DNA of 64,000 nucleotides from Acridotheres tristis (lineage: Eukaryota; Chordata; Aves; Passeriformes; Sturnidae): positions 12,746,463 to 12,810,462 of the forward strand of contig CM072895.1 in the NCBI GenBank assembly GCA_037013685.1. The letters run 5' to 3'. Shown piece after piece: positions 14,401 to 23,474 of the stretch. A program made the position numbers and the translations under genes. Within the stretch, counting starts at the first letter, position 1, and each line of letters begins with the position of its first letter. Below the pieces are notes generated by a model. It had not been told where the DNA came from, made no database searches, and saw only the letters and a program-made list of their open reading frames with translations.

Positions 14401-17400
14401 CCCTTTTGAATGTTAGAGAATGACATTCATTTATTATTGTTTTTGTTGCAAAGCTCGAGCAAGTAGTAAAGGCATTAACTTATGATGTTCTCAGCTAATC
14501 CTGGGGAAGCAGCGAGAGACAAGGACACCCAGCTAAAATGCATGTACACCTTTACCATCCGTCAGTTTATAAAAGGAGGGAGGAAAAATAAAAGTAATTA
14601 CAGCTTCAGATGTTGTTTGACTACAGGACCCACAACTGCCCTTTCTTTTCCAGCACAACATCCTGAAATGCCATTTACCTTTTACTGAATTTTAAAAAGA
14701 TAAAAAAGTTTTTTTGTTTTTTTTTTTTTTAAACGAATCAGCTGTATTTTAGAGGATTACTTCATATCAAATTGCAAGTAAGTAGAGCTGAATTTTGGAC
14801 TCTGGATAAGTAAGTTTTTTGTACTGGTCTGTGTCTGGCTTTCCAAATCCATGAAGGGCAGTTAATCCTTGAAAAAATGGCATATTCAAGCAAGGTATTT
14901 TAAAATCTGTATTTACTTGAGATATGATACAAACGCATTCATCATGAGATAACAAGGAAAAAAATCACAGGACAAAGGTCTCTACTGATTTCAAGTAACT
15001 AATGTAACTGTAATGTATTGAATTATACCATCTGGGGTGGGACAATGGGTAGTAAAAATAATGAAGGCAATTTCCATCTTACACATTCTGTAATTTCTGA
15101 ACAGCTGGAAGAAGAGTCTGAAACTTTTGAGTTAAGCAAAGAGTATGAAGAATTGATGAAGCTAAAAAGAAGTGGTTCTATTCAGGCAAAGAATTTAAAA
15201 AGCAAGTTTGAAAAAATAGGACAACTGTCTCAAGAAGAAATACAGAAAAAGATTGAAGAAGAGCGAGCAAAGAGAAGAGCAATGGATGAAGAAATAAGAG
15301 AAAGGGAAGCTGAAAAATTTCAAGAGGTAAGTTGCACTCTGTGTTAATTCTGTATGTTAATGATCTACTTAACCAGGAGTGGACAATGCTGCTGCTTTCA
15401 TCAAATTTTGCTGTTTCCAAAATGATGTTTTCCCTTCTTTCCCACTCCGTCCTTTGGATGCTTAAGGATATCACACCTCAGCATCCCTTAAAGAAACAGC
15501 ACCACTTTATTATCAGTGATTTGGTCAAGCAGAGTTCTGCTTTTCTGCTCAAAGCGCTGCAATTCAGCATTTTAACCTGAAACCTGCCTGTCAGAGGGCT
15601 TAAAAGATCCATATCTGAGAATTATCTATTACTCATCTGCTTCTCCACTCAAACAATACCATTTGAAGATCAAGTCTCTGTCACATATACTCACTCCGGG
15701 CAGAGCAGAAGAGGGTGCCTACTTATCTATACACTTCAGACCAGACCCTTCAGTTTTTCAGAGGGGAAACCCCAGTAAATGGAAATATCAGTGTAGCCCA
15801 TTGACAAAGTGGTCTGTAATCCATAAGCTCAATGAGAACTTTTGTGACAAAATGTAAAATTTTAACAGTACTAAGCCTGATCTGAGTCTCATTCTGGCTC
15901 TTCTCCACAGGAGTCACTTTGGCATCAGCTCAAAGCCTGTCCTACCTGTGAGCTTTTAATGTAATGATTGACACTCATTGTTTCCGTAAGGGCAACCATT
16001 TTAGGTGTTGAACCCATGCTAACACCATGGCGTAACAACTCCAAAAACGGAGGATATACAACTGCCAAGAAGTGCTCAACTTCTATATGAATAAAACTTT
16101 AGGAGTACTTTTTTACCTATCATTTTTGAAAGTACGTTTGCAAAAATCTTGTCCTATCTCTGGGACGAACTATTATGATATTTATCCCGAACTGAAACAA
16201 GCCTCTGGGAAAAAAAACAGGTCTCTATGTGGCCTCTGGGAAAACAAATAGTTTTACTATCATATATATGTGTAAGGCAATCATAAGAGTTAAGTCCTGT
16301 TTTTAATTATTATTTTCCAAGGATGATGACGTAGATGTGACACCAGCCAAGAAATCCGAGGCTCCATTTACTCACAAAGTAAACATGAAGGCTCGTTTTG
16401 AGCAAATGGCAAGAGCCAGAGAAGAAGAGGAGCAGAGGAGGATTGAGGAACAGAAATTACTACGTATGCAGTTTGAACAAAAAGAAATTGATGCAGCATT
16501 ACAGAAGGTATAAATTGCAAAATAATATTCTCCAGTTGTGTCATTTAACTTAGCTTCTAATTACTACTGTAGGCAACACTACCAGCAGGTACTAAGCATT
16601 GCTGCAATAATATGTAATTGCTTTTGGTGTTTGCACGTATTCTCCATGGAATTAAAGAATGGTCTGGGTTGAAGGGACTTTAAAGATCATCTAGTTCTGA
16701 CTCTCCCGATTTAGGCAGCGACACCTCCCATTAGATCAGGCAGCTCAAAGCTCCATCCGACCTAGCCTGAACACTTGCAGAAGCGCACAAGACACTGCGA
16801 AAAGAGGTGATGACATCCCGTGAATAGTCTGAAAATGGAATTGACACTTATGCCTATATTTTATACCAACATTCCAGCCTCATTAAAATGCACTTTACTG
16901 CCTGTGGCATATCCAGATTGGGTGCATTGTTATGTACTGAGGACAGATGTGGAATTTCCCCTTCTGAGAAACACACTAACTTGTAACCAAACATAGATCA
17001 CTAACAGTCATAGTGATACTGACACTTTAAATGTTTTAAATCAACTTATTTTAAAACAGAAAAGGGAAGAAGAAGAAGAAGAAGAGGGAAGCATTATTAA
17101 TGGTTCTACTTGTGAAGATGAGGATCAAGCTCGATCAGGAGCTCCCTGGTTCAAGAAGCCACTGAAAAACACATCAGTTGTTGATGGCGAGCCAGTAAGA
17201 TTTACAGTTAAAATTACTGGAGAACCAAAACCTGAAGTTACATGGTGGTTTGAAGGGGAGATGTTGCAGGACTCTGAGGACTATCAATATATTGAAAGAG
17301 GAGAAACCTACTGCCTTTACTTGCCAGAAACCTTCCCAGAAGATGAAGGGGAATATATGTGTAAAGCAGTGAACAACAGAGGCTCAGCTGCTAGCACCTG

Positions 17401-17428
17401 TATTCTCACAATTGAAAGTAAGAGCTAG
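2419..17428 (+). CDS. NEXN: Nexilin, F-actin-binding Z-disc protein (12 coding exons, 673 aa)
   Basis: Nexilin binds F-actin and stabilises Z-discs and junctional membranes in heart and skeletal muscle. Coding exons join as 2419-2445, 3536-3727, 3868-3949, 4036-4184, 5534-5575, 6706-6900, 6980-7153, 9454-9639, 13579-13776, 15105-15326, 16322-16507, 17060-17428, all with GT-AG borders. The product starts MNDIAQKTE and ends ILTIESKS, 673 aa against 675 in human. Residues 1-577 are charged, mostly coiled coil, built from repeats with a KxxFE core, usually one per exon. Residues about 578-671 form an I-set immunoglobulin domain (starting APWFKKP) with the tryptophan (TWWF) and F-strand cysteine (YMCKA) but valine in place of the B-strand cysteine. 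All exon junctions are phase 0 except that between the third and fourth coding exons, so most exons can be skipped in frame. Identification is by recall of the human protein; no break or frameshift was seen. Confidence 0.97.
3536..3727 (+). CDS. NEXN: NEXN exon, residues 10-73 (first actin-binding repeat)
   Basis: 64 codons reading from ILLSSSKPV to NRRKQE, with the core [10 protein letters not shown]. The acceptor is at 3534-3535. The donor is GTTATT, weaker than the others in this gene, and the frame stays open for another 42 bases before a stop, so intron retention would truncate the protein. Confidence 0.95.
3868..3949 (+). CDS. NEXN: NEXN exon, residues 74-101
   Basis: Encodes [12 protein letters not shown]...YVPKLIG, a short acidic linker followed by a YVPKL motif that also occurs in the preceding exon (YVPKLHKG). 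It ends in phase 1 within a glycine codon, the only non-zero phase in the gene. Donor GTAAGA. Confidence 0.93.
4036..4184 (+). CDS. NEXN: NEXN exon, residues 101-150 (repeat [10 protein letters not shown])
   Basis: Completes the split glycine and encodes a highly charged coiled coil with the KGKFAEM core. The intron before it is only 86 bases. Donor GTACGT. Confidence 0.95.
4185..5533 (+). other. NEXN intron with microsatellite
   Basis: AT-rich intron. Apart from the TA/TG microsatellite at 4693-4748 nothing recognisable was seen. The long reverse-strand frame here lacks any known similarity. Confidence 0.6.
4693..4748. repeat. TA/TG dinucleotide microsatellite
   Basis: Alternating TA with an embedded TG block, about 56 bases, interrupted once by TTT. 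Likely polymorphic. Confidence 0.9.
5534..5575 (+). CDS. NEXN: NEXN 42-nt micro-exon, residues 151-164
   Basis: Fourteen codons, [14 protein letters not shown], aligned with the human IEDINNTGTESASE. It has TAG acceptor and GTAATC donor and is phase 0 at both ends, so it could be optional without changing the frame. Confidence 0.92.
6706..6900 (+). CDS. NEXN: NEXN exon, residues 165-229 (degenerate repeat)
   Basis: 65 codons from [15 protein letters not shown] to CLSFVK. The ends match human nexilin, but the middle has lost the KxxFE core seen in human (human MKKNFEDLEK, here [10 protein letters not shown]). Donor GTAAAC. Confidence 0.94.
6980..7153 (+). CDS. NEXN: NEXN exon, residues 230-287 (repeat [11 protein letters not shown])
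   Basis: 58 codons; the core [17 protein letters not shown] is followed by an Arg/Glu-rich helix ending FEEARQRM. Closely parallel to the next exon, suggesting exon duplication. Donor GTAAGG. Confidence 0.96.
7154..9453 (+). other. NEXN intron, nothing recognised
   Basis: 2.3 kb of AT-rich intron. No mobile element, RNA gene or conserved reading frame was recognised. Confidence 0.5.
9454..9639 (+). CDS. NEXN: NEXN exon, residues 288-349 (repeat [11 protein letters not shown])
   Basis: 62 codons, with core [17 protein letters not shown] and ending FAEARKNM, a near copy of the preceding exon's repeat. Acceptor TTAAG, donor GTAATG. Confidence 0.96.
9640..13578 (+). other. NEXN largest intron, nothing recognised
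   Basis: 3.9 kb of AT-rich intron. The short open frames on both strands have no similarity I recognise. A cardiac enhancer could be here but no clear motif cluster was found by eye. Confidence 0.5.
13579..13776 (+). CDS. NEXN: NEXN exon, residues 350-415 (repeat [11 protein letters not shown])
   Basis: 66 codons beginning VLDDESPEM, matching the human VVDDDSPEM. The acceptor is a tandem CAGCAG, so use of the upstream AG would add one glutamine. Donor GTTTGT is weak. Confidence 0.95.
13777..15104 (+). other. NEXN intron, nothing recognised
   Basis: 1.3 kb of AT-rich intron with a poly(T) tract near 14705-14730 and no recognisable gene or element. Confidence 0.5.
15105..15326 (+). CDS. NEXN: NEXN exon, residues 416-489 (repeat [11 protein letters not shown])
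   Basis: 74 codons from [17 protein letters not shown] to [10 protein letters not shown]. The LKSKFEKIG core is in the second half. Donor GTAAGT. Confidence 0.96.
16322..16507 (+). CDS. NEXN: NEXN exon, residues 490-551 (repeat [10 protein letters not shown])
   Basis: 62 codons from [16 protein letters not shown] to EIDAALQK, very close to human. Acceptor CAAG, donor GTATAA. Confidence 0.96.
16648..16780 (-). mobile_element. CR1 LINE 3'-end fragment in NEXN intron
   Basis: On the + strand the sequence reads like the reverse complement of the 3' end of a chicken-repeat-1 (CR1) LINE: a GGTTGAAGGGACTTTAAAG-type start, then ATCATCTAGTT, and an end like the family's CCTGGCCTTGAACACTTCCAG. It is 5'-truncated and diverged, so an old insertion. 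CR1 is the dominant LINE family of birds and reptiles. Confidence 0.85.
17060..17428 (+). CDS. NEXN: NEXN last coding exon, residues 552-673 (Ig domain)
   Basis: Starts with an acidic run (KREEEEEEG) and encodes the C-terminal I-set Ig domain. Reading through gives the end ESKS and stop TAG at 17426-17428, like the human ESKN end. Inside this end a perfect donor GTAAGA (17418) could be used instead; see findings. Confidence 0.95.
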   Translation, partial: KREEEEEEEGSIINGSTCEDEDQARSGAPWFKKPLKNTSVVDGEPVRFTVKITGEPKPEVTWWFEGEMLQDSEDYQYIERGETYCLYLPETFPEDEGEYMCKAVNNRGSAASTCILTIESKS

Positions 17429-18110
17429 CATTTTAATTTGCTTAAATCTCAGATAGTCTTCTTGCATCTTTCCTGTTATGAAAATCTAACTTCTCTCTCT
17501 TAACCCTTTTTCTGTTTTCTAGCTGATGACTACTAATGCTCTACTTTAGCTGGAATCTTTCTTCCCCTCAACTTTCTTACTGCATCATCTCTTTCTCTGA
17601 TGGGGCCAACTAAAGAAAGCAAGGATGTGCATTAATTTGTCATTCCTGCATCAGATAAGAATATACCCTTCAAATTGTGAGAATTCCCTACTCAATGCAA
17701 AAACCAGTATCAAAGGCTAAGAATAAAAAAATCAATGTATGAAAGATCAACTGAAGGAAAAAGCTGAATTATCATAGTGCTCCAGCATTTGAAGACCAAC
17801 TCTTATGTAACAGAATAAAGCTGAATACACGATCTGGAAATGTGTGTAGTAGTGTAACTCTACTGGTGTATCTTGCACGAGCACAGAATATTTAAGCCGT
17901 TTTACTTTATCCCAGAGTCACTGAACTGGCAAAGGAAATACTTACTGATGATTTTCAAAAACCCAAGTGTACTATTTTTAAAGAATAAAAGATGACGCAA
18001 CTGCTCACCATTGTTTCAAGGAGGATAACTTCTTTTGTTTAAAAATGGGCTTGCATTGCAAATGTTCTGCTCTAATCAACCTATGCAGCTGACAATCTCA
18101 AATAAAAACA
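17429..18110 (+). other. NEXN: NEXN 3' UTR and poly(A) signal candidates
   Basis: Non-coding sequence after the NEXN stop with AATAAA at 17814-17819, 17984-17989 and 18101-18106. The first would give a 3' UTR of about 400 bases. Which is used cannot be decided from sequence. Confidence 0.6.
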
Positions 18111-18800
18111 ACCTCCTTTAGGTTTGTAGTAGTCTTCAAACTTCAAAGTACCAACAATTGCTTGTAAAACTTGTGATTTTTTTCATATTAAATAACAGAA
18201 GCAGGTGGTGACATGTATGACTGGCTCATATTTAAAGCTGGTAAAAAACAAGCTTTAAGAATATTTTCATAAAGTGCCTATTTTCTCAATCCTAATGCAG
18301 TAAGTTTATTGCCACATGTCTAAACATTGTTTTCTTAAGGCTACTGTACTATTTTTCTCTAAGACCTCCTGACATCAACATTCATTTCACTCTGCTAACA
18401 TCCATTTGAACCGTTTAGATTACGCTTCTGGAGGAGTAACTTTACAAAAAAAGTCACATTTTAAACTACTTGTGTATAGGCCTTGACATAAAGGCAAGGT
18501 AAGCCGCAGGAAATTAAATTTACGTGGTCATTTTAAAAAGGAATTTTCCTGTGGCTGAATCTGCTTTCTTTGTACAGTTATCTGCAGCAAGTCACTCTCT
18601 GGCCTCATTAAGAAATGGTAAGGAGCTGCATGGTGTTTTGAATTAGTATTTACCCTAATAGCCACATAAACATTTTACTTCATTTTTTGTAGGTGATGTT
18701 CACAGAAGTACAGGTTACCACACTATTTTTGCTCTGAAGCTGTTATTTCAAACTAACAAAGGCAGGGATAGGAGCATAAAAAAGACAAAAACATTGCTAT
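18111..18800. other. Gap between convergent NEXN and FUBP1 3' ends
   Basis: About 0.7 kb separates the last NEXN poly(A) signal candidate from the distal FUBP1 one. Nothing coding was seen. If longer 3' ends are used the two transcripts would overlap as antisense. Confidence 0.5.
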
Positions 18801-18804
18801 TATT

Positions 18805-21800
18805 ATTCGTCAGTTTACATTTATTGAGAAAAACCATACAAAAACCATTATACAGTTAATGTGTACCCATATTACATACAATATCAATGCAAGCTCAAAA
18901 CCACATTTTTGTAAAGCATTCAATTTACCTCAAGTCCAAGCTGCATCTCCCTAAGACACTGTTCCCATCACAGTTGCCTTTTAAAGCCAATCTTCTGTTT
19001 ACACACGGGTAGTTTCTGCAGAGAACACTTTTCTCAGGACGAAAAGGCATTTCACATGCACGCAAGAGAAATATTTGTGCATACACAAGAATTTCATATG
19101 CTATTACTAAGGCAGAGGGAATCCTGTCAATTGTATGCTTTCTGAAAAGCCCAGTCCTCCCTTCCTCCCCCCACTTCCAGGATAAAAAGCAAAATGGAAA
19201 AGCCTTTAGCATGCAATGGAGAACTTAAGAATTACTTTGGAAAAGAATAGGGGAGAAACAGTTTCTACCATTCAATAAAATACCACTAGTGTAAAGATGA
19301 AATACTTCAAGATAGACTGTGCAAGTGAATCGTGATCCTGTCTGCCTGGACAAGTGAAACAGATGGCTTATACTTAAGCTACACTGAAGAGTATCCACCT
19401 GGTATTTTATTCCATGTCCTAATAGAGTATAGGCTGCAGAAAGTGATATGAAAATGCTTTTCCTACTTGGAACATTATGCTTCCTTTTTAAACTTTTCTT
19501 ACTCTTCACATGCATTGTGGGACATTAAGCGGTGAGGGTGGGGTAAGCAGGAAACATTTCAAGACACTTTTTGGACAACTTCACTGCATTTCTAAGGAAG
19601 TCCAGTTATCTTTTTGGCTACTGGGGTAACTCCAATAATCTACTGTTGTCCCAGGAACTCAGAGTTCGGAGAAAGAGTTGAAGAAGAAACACTATGCTCT
19701 GCACAAACCAGCATGCCTGTAAGCCCTGCAGTGAGAAAGCTGGAAGCCAATACACCTCAAATGCTACACACAAGAACATCTCACCTTCTACACACTAGCA
19801 ACATCCCAATACACTGGTTTTTTCTTCTCTATCCCCTTCCACAGGCTAAATTAACAATTGAAAGACTGTTCAAGATATTTTAGGAGTAACAGTTGAAGGA
19901 AAAAGTACCATGTAAAAAGGAAGTGAACACATGACTCACCCCCACACTAAATCCACAGTATCAAAATCCAAATGGTACACACCTACCCTCTTCTCACGTC
20001 AAAAATGAAGTTACATGTTAAGCTACAGATGAAATACTAAGTGGCTTGAGAAACTGAAGCAAAATAGCTTGACTGTTTAGAAGAATATATAGTAAAACAG
20101 ATGGTTTATATTATTAAATCACAGTTTAAAAAACTTAACAGATTATGGAACATTTATGGTCAAACAAAGAATACTTTAAAGAATGAAAAGTGATCAAAAC
20201 AAAAATTATACCCTACATCATTATGTATGGGATACATTTCAAATCTGTTATGCTTTTGCCAATTTTACCTTCTACATGGAGCCCTTCTATGGTCCATGCT
20301 CATCGGCTCACCAATGGCATACACTCAAAGGATTCCTCTTTACTGGTAGTAACTATCTCAGGACCTGATTCTATGAGCTATGATTTGGTGCTTGCAGCAT
20401 CTTCAGCACTGTGTGTGAAAATGAAGGCAGTATTTTTGAATATTTTTCTTTGATGTACAGATAAGCAGGACTTTTGAAAGAGGAGCAGCACATTTTAGAA
20501 ACAAAATAATGAACAAAAAACCAAATAGATGCTGCTTTATGTTAAGCTAAAAAAAACCAACAACAAAAGCTCAGAACAAAAACCTGTACCAGACCATCTG
20601 TAAGACATTTAACATTTTATACTATCAAAATATTCAGCAATTCAGTTAAAAGTATCAAGAAACAGGATACACTGACTGCTATAGTGATAAATTATTTGCC
20701 ATACTGTTAAGATTTAACTGGTGCTCATGCTTTTTCAGTTAAAACATACTCATCTCAAACTCCAAAATCTCTTTTCCTATCATGTCAAATATGAATAAGC
20801 AAACTAAGTTATCTAAAGATTCCACTAACACACTGTAACTGTAAGACAAGTTATCAAGTTCAGTGATAACAACAAGAAGTCATTCTTTACATTTAGGTCT
20901 TACGGATTAATGGGAATAGTGCCCCATTATAAAAAAAACATTTGTGAAGGCTGTTGACATTTCTAACCAAAGCAATTCCTGCATATTTTAAAAGTTTTGA
21001 TCCTTTAATTGCAACAATTATCTATTTAAAGTAAAATAACAAAAGTTACTTATTCTGATCAAGTTTAATTACTGCAATCTAATAATCTTTTCTAAAAAAA
21101 AAAAAAAAAAAAGAAAAAAATACATATTGACCTAGAAATATAAACAGTTGTTTAAAAACTTAAGATTTTCCACTCAAATGGAACCGTGAGAAACAATGCA
21201 TTTGGGGAAGCAGCAGATTGCTTTTCAATACACAACCACAAAGATCTCACAGGGACAACATTAATGTACTGAAATATATTAATTTATATACTTCCTTAGG
21301 TTGTGCTTACCTGTTGCTTTTTTGCAGCAGAACCTAAGGTGGAAGGTCTGGGAAGGCACTGTGAAGTATAAATAATTGCACTGTTTGCAATTAATAAAGA
21401 TTTTATACCTTAAATGAATCAAAATCAACAGCCTCCATTTTGTGAATGATAAAGAATCCAGTGAATTTAATTTTGCTCAGTTTAGTACATAATAAATGCA
21501 CCATTCTGTAAGGTTATCTACAAAATACCATGCAAAATACCTGAACTATTAAACTTAATACCCTACACTAAAGATAGCAAATATTGTCCTAGCCTTCTTC
21601 AAGCTACCAGCATAATTCCTAGTTTTAAAAGGGATAAAAATAATTCCTCCTATTTCTACAGCACAATACATACATTGCTGATTACCTGAAAAAACTACTT
21701 CAGTTTTCAAGCCTTAACTTTTACTTCTCTGTGCAGCCACCCTAAAAAAATTTATTCTCAAAGCAACATGGTGTTCCAAAAATTAAAGCAATTAACAGTT

Positions 21801-23465
21801 ATAGAATTATTTAAAACATACCTACATCACTACATATCCGCAAACTATCTGAAGACAAAGACAACTCTGTCTAACAAGTGGTTCCAAAGACTTCAATGTT
21901 ATGATATGCATACTTTAAAACACTGAATGACAACTGTGTCAGGAGTACTGATGAAAAAAAACCTCTTACTCAGATACACAGAAACATGATTTTCTTAAGC
22001 TATTGCTGAAAGTTTCAGGAATACTTACCCACAAAACTCAAATTATGTGTATGTATATATATAAGCAAACCTACGTTTCCGAATTAAGAAGCAATTATGA
22101 TTTCCTAAGATACCAGCACTGTATTCCAACATAATATCACACAAGTACAGCATTTGCATTATGTGGAACATTGACAAAAAGATACTGTTGCAGTTCATCA
22201 ATTTGTCATTCTGATGTACTTACAGTGCAATGCTCCTTGAAGGAACAATCAAGGATGATACACAGCACAGTCCTCCTCACCCCTATAGAGCTAGTTCTAT
22301 ACTGGCTGGATCAAACCTGCACTTCAACAGACAATGGCAAGACACACTGTAGTGCATGTAGTCTAATATATGCAAAGAGCCAATAAATATGCAAAGAGCA
22401 AACATAGGATTTCAAGAGAATCAGCTTTTTAGTATGAGCATTAGAGCAATAAGAACTTTCAAGTATATATAAAAAAATAATCAGTTGATTCAAATACTTG
22501 AATATTTACAAAAAGAGAAGTTATCTGCTCTGCAGGAAGTTCTCAACCACTCCCACCACTCAAACAAAACAGCGCTTTAACTACTATGCATTACCACATT
22601 GACTTTTCTACACTGAATTTTGAAGTGGACTACTTTGAACTGAAGGCTTAAGCACATTACACTTAAAGTAAGTTTTATAACTAGTTTGAAAAATCCATAA
22701 AATAGTTATGCAGGAACAGTTTTGAAGTATTCAATTAAAAACAAAAGTTATCTGTTATAGCAGCTGCACAGGTCTGAAACAGTGGTCATGTATAAAAGGA
22801 AATTTCACTGTTAATGCAATGGAAGTATGCCAAAAGATCATCTTCTTAAACACATGCAGTTTTAATCAAGTAGAAAGAAAATTAAGGTATCAAGATTCCT
22901 GGTGCTAGGCAGCAAAATACAATGAATGAAAGAGATCCTCCATCTACAGCTATTCTGCAAGAGGGGAAAAACATGCTAACGACAAGTTTTTAAACTCAAC
23001 AAGGTTTATGGGGGGGGGGGAAAAAAAACCCAACTCATTTGTGTACAGGTACCTTGATTCAGCGTTGCAAATCAATCCTATAATTAATTCTGTATATACC
23101 CACATATCCAACTTACCGACACAGGAGGTTTCATATTATTTATTGTAAAGCACAAAACAGGCATTTTAAAAGTGATAAAGTATACATTGAAAAAGTACAT
23201 TTATATCACAAAGCATTGACCACATAATTGCAAATACATTTGCTGGAATGTGTACATCTACACTAATACTAAAAAACAAACCATTTTTTTCATTTCTACA
23301 CAGAAATATTACCTCCTATCAGTAGTGATAGATATTTTGTACATTTTCAAAAACACTATTTTTTTAACCAAAATTAAGATCTTCATCAAGGCGTCTGCAT
23401 CCATACATTTAACAAAGGTTTTTTCCCCCACACAATGAAGCAAATACTGTATTGTCCACTTCTTA
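18805..23465 (-). other. FUBP1: Probable long FUBP1 3' UTR
   Basis: The region after the FUBP1 stop is AT-rich with no other gene. On the minus strand AATAAA occurs at 23139-23144 (about 320 bases past the stop), 21751-21756 and 18820-18825. Use of the last would give a 3' UTR of about 4.6 kb. A run of 11 G and 8 A at 23010-23028 reads in the transcript as U8C11. There is a poly(A) tract at 21094-21120. The open frames here are short and unlike any family I know. Confidence 0.6.
21094..21120. repeat. Poly(A) tract
   Basis: Near-pure A run with one G interruption, within the probable FUBP1 3' UTR (U-rich in the transcript). Confidence 0.9.
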
Positions 23466-23474
23466 TTATTGGCC
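23466..23474 (-). CDS. FUBP1: FUBP1 exon 20, coding part of nine bases (GQ stop)
   Basis: After acceptor CTGCACAG the exon reads GGC CAA TAA, giving the conserved GQ end of the human protein. The rest of the exon is 3' UTR. Confidence 0.9.
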   Translation of the reverse strand, partial: GQ

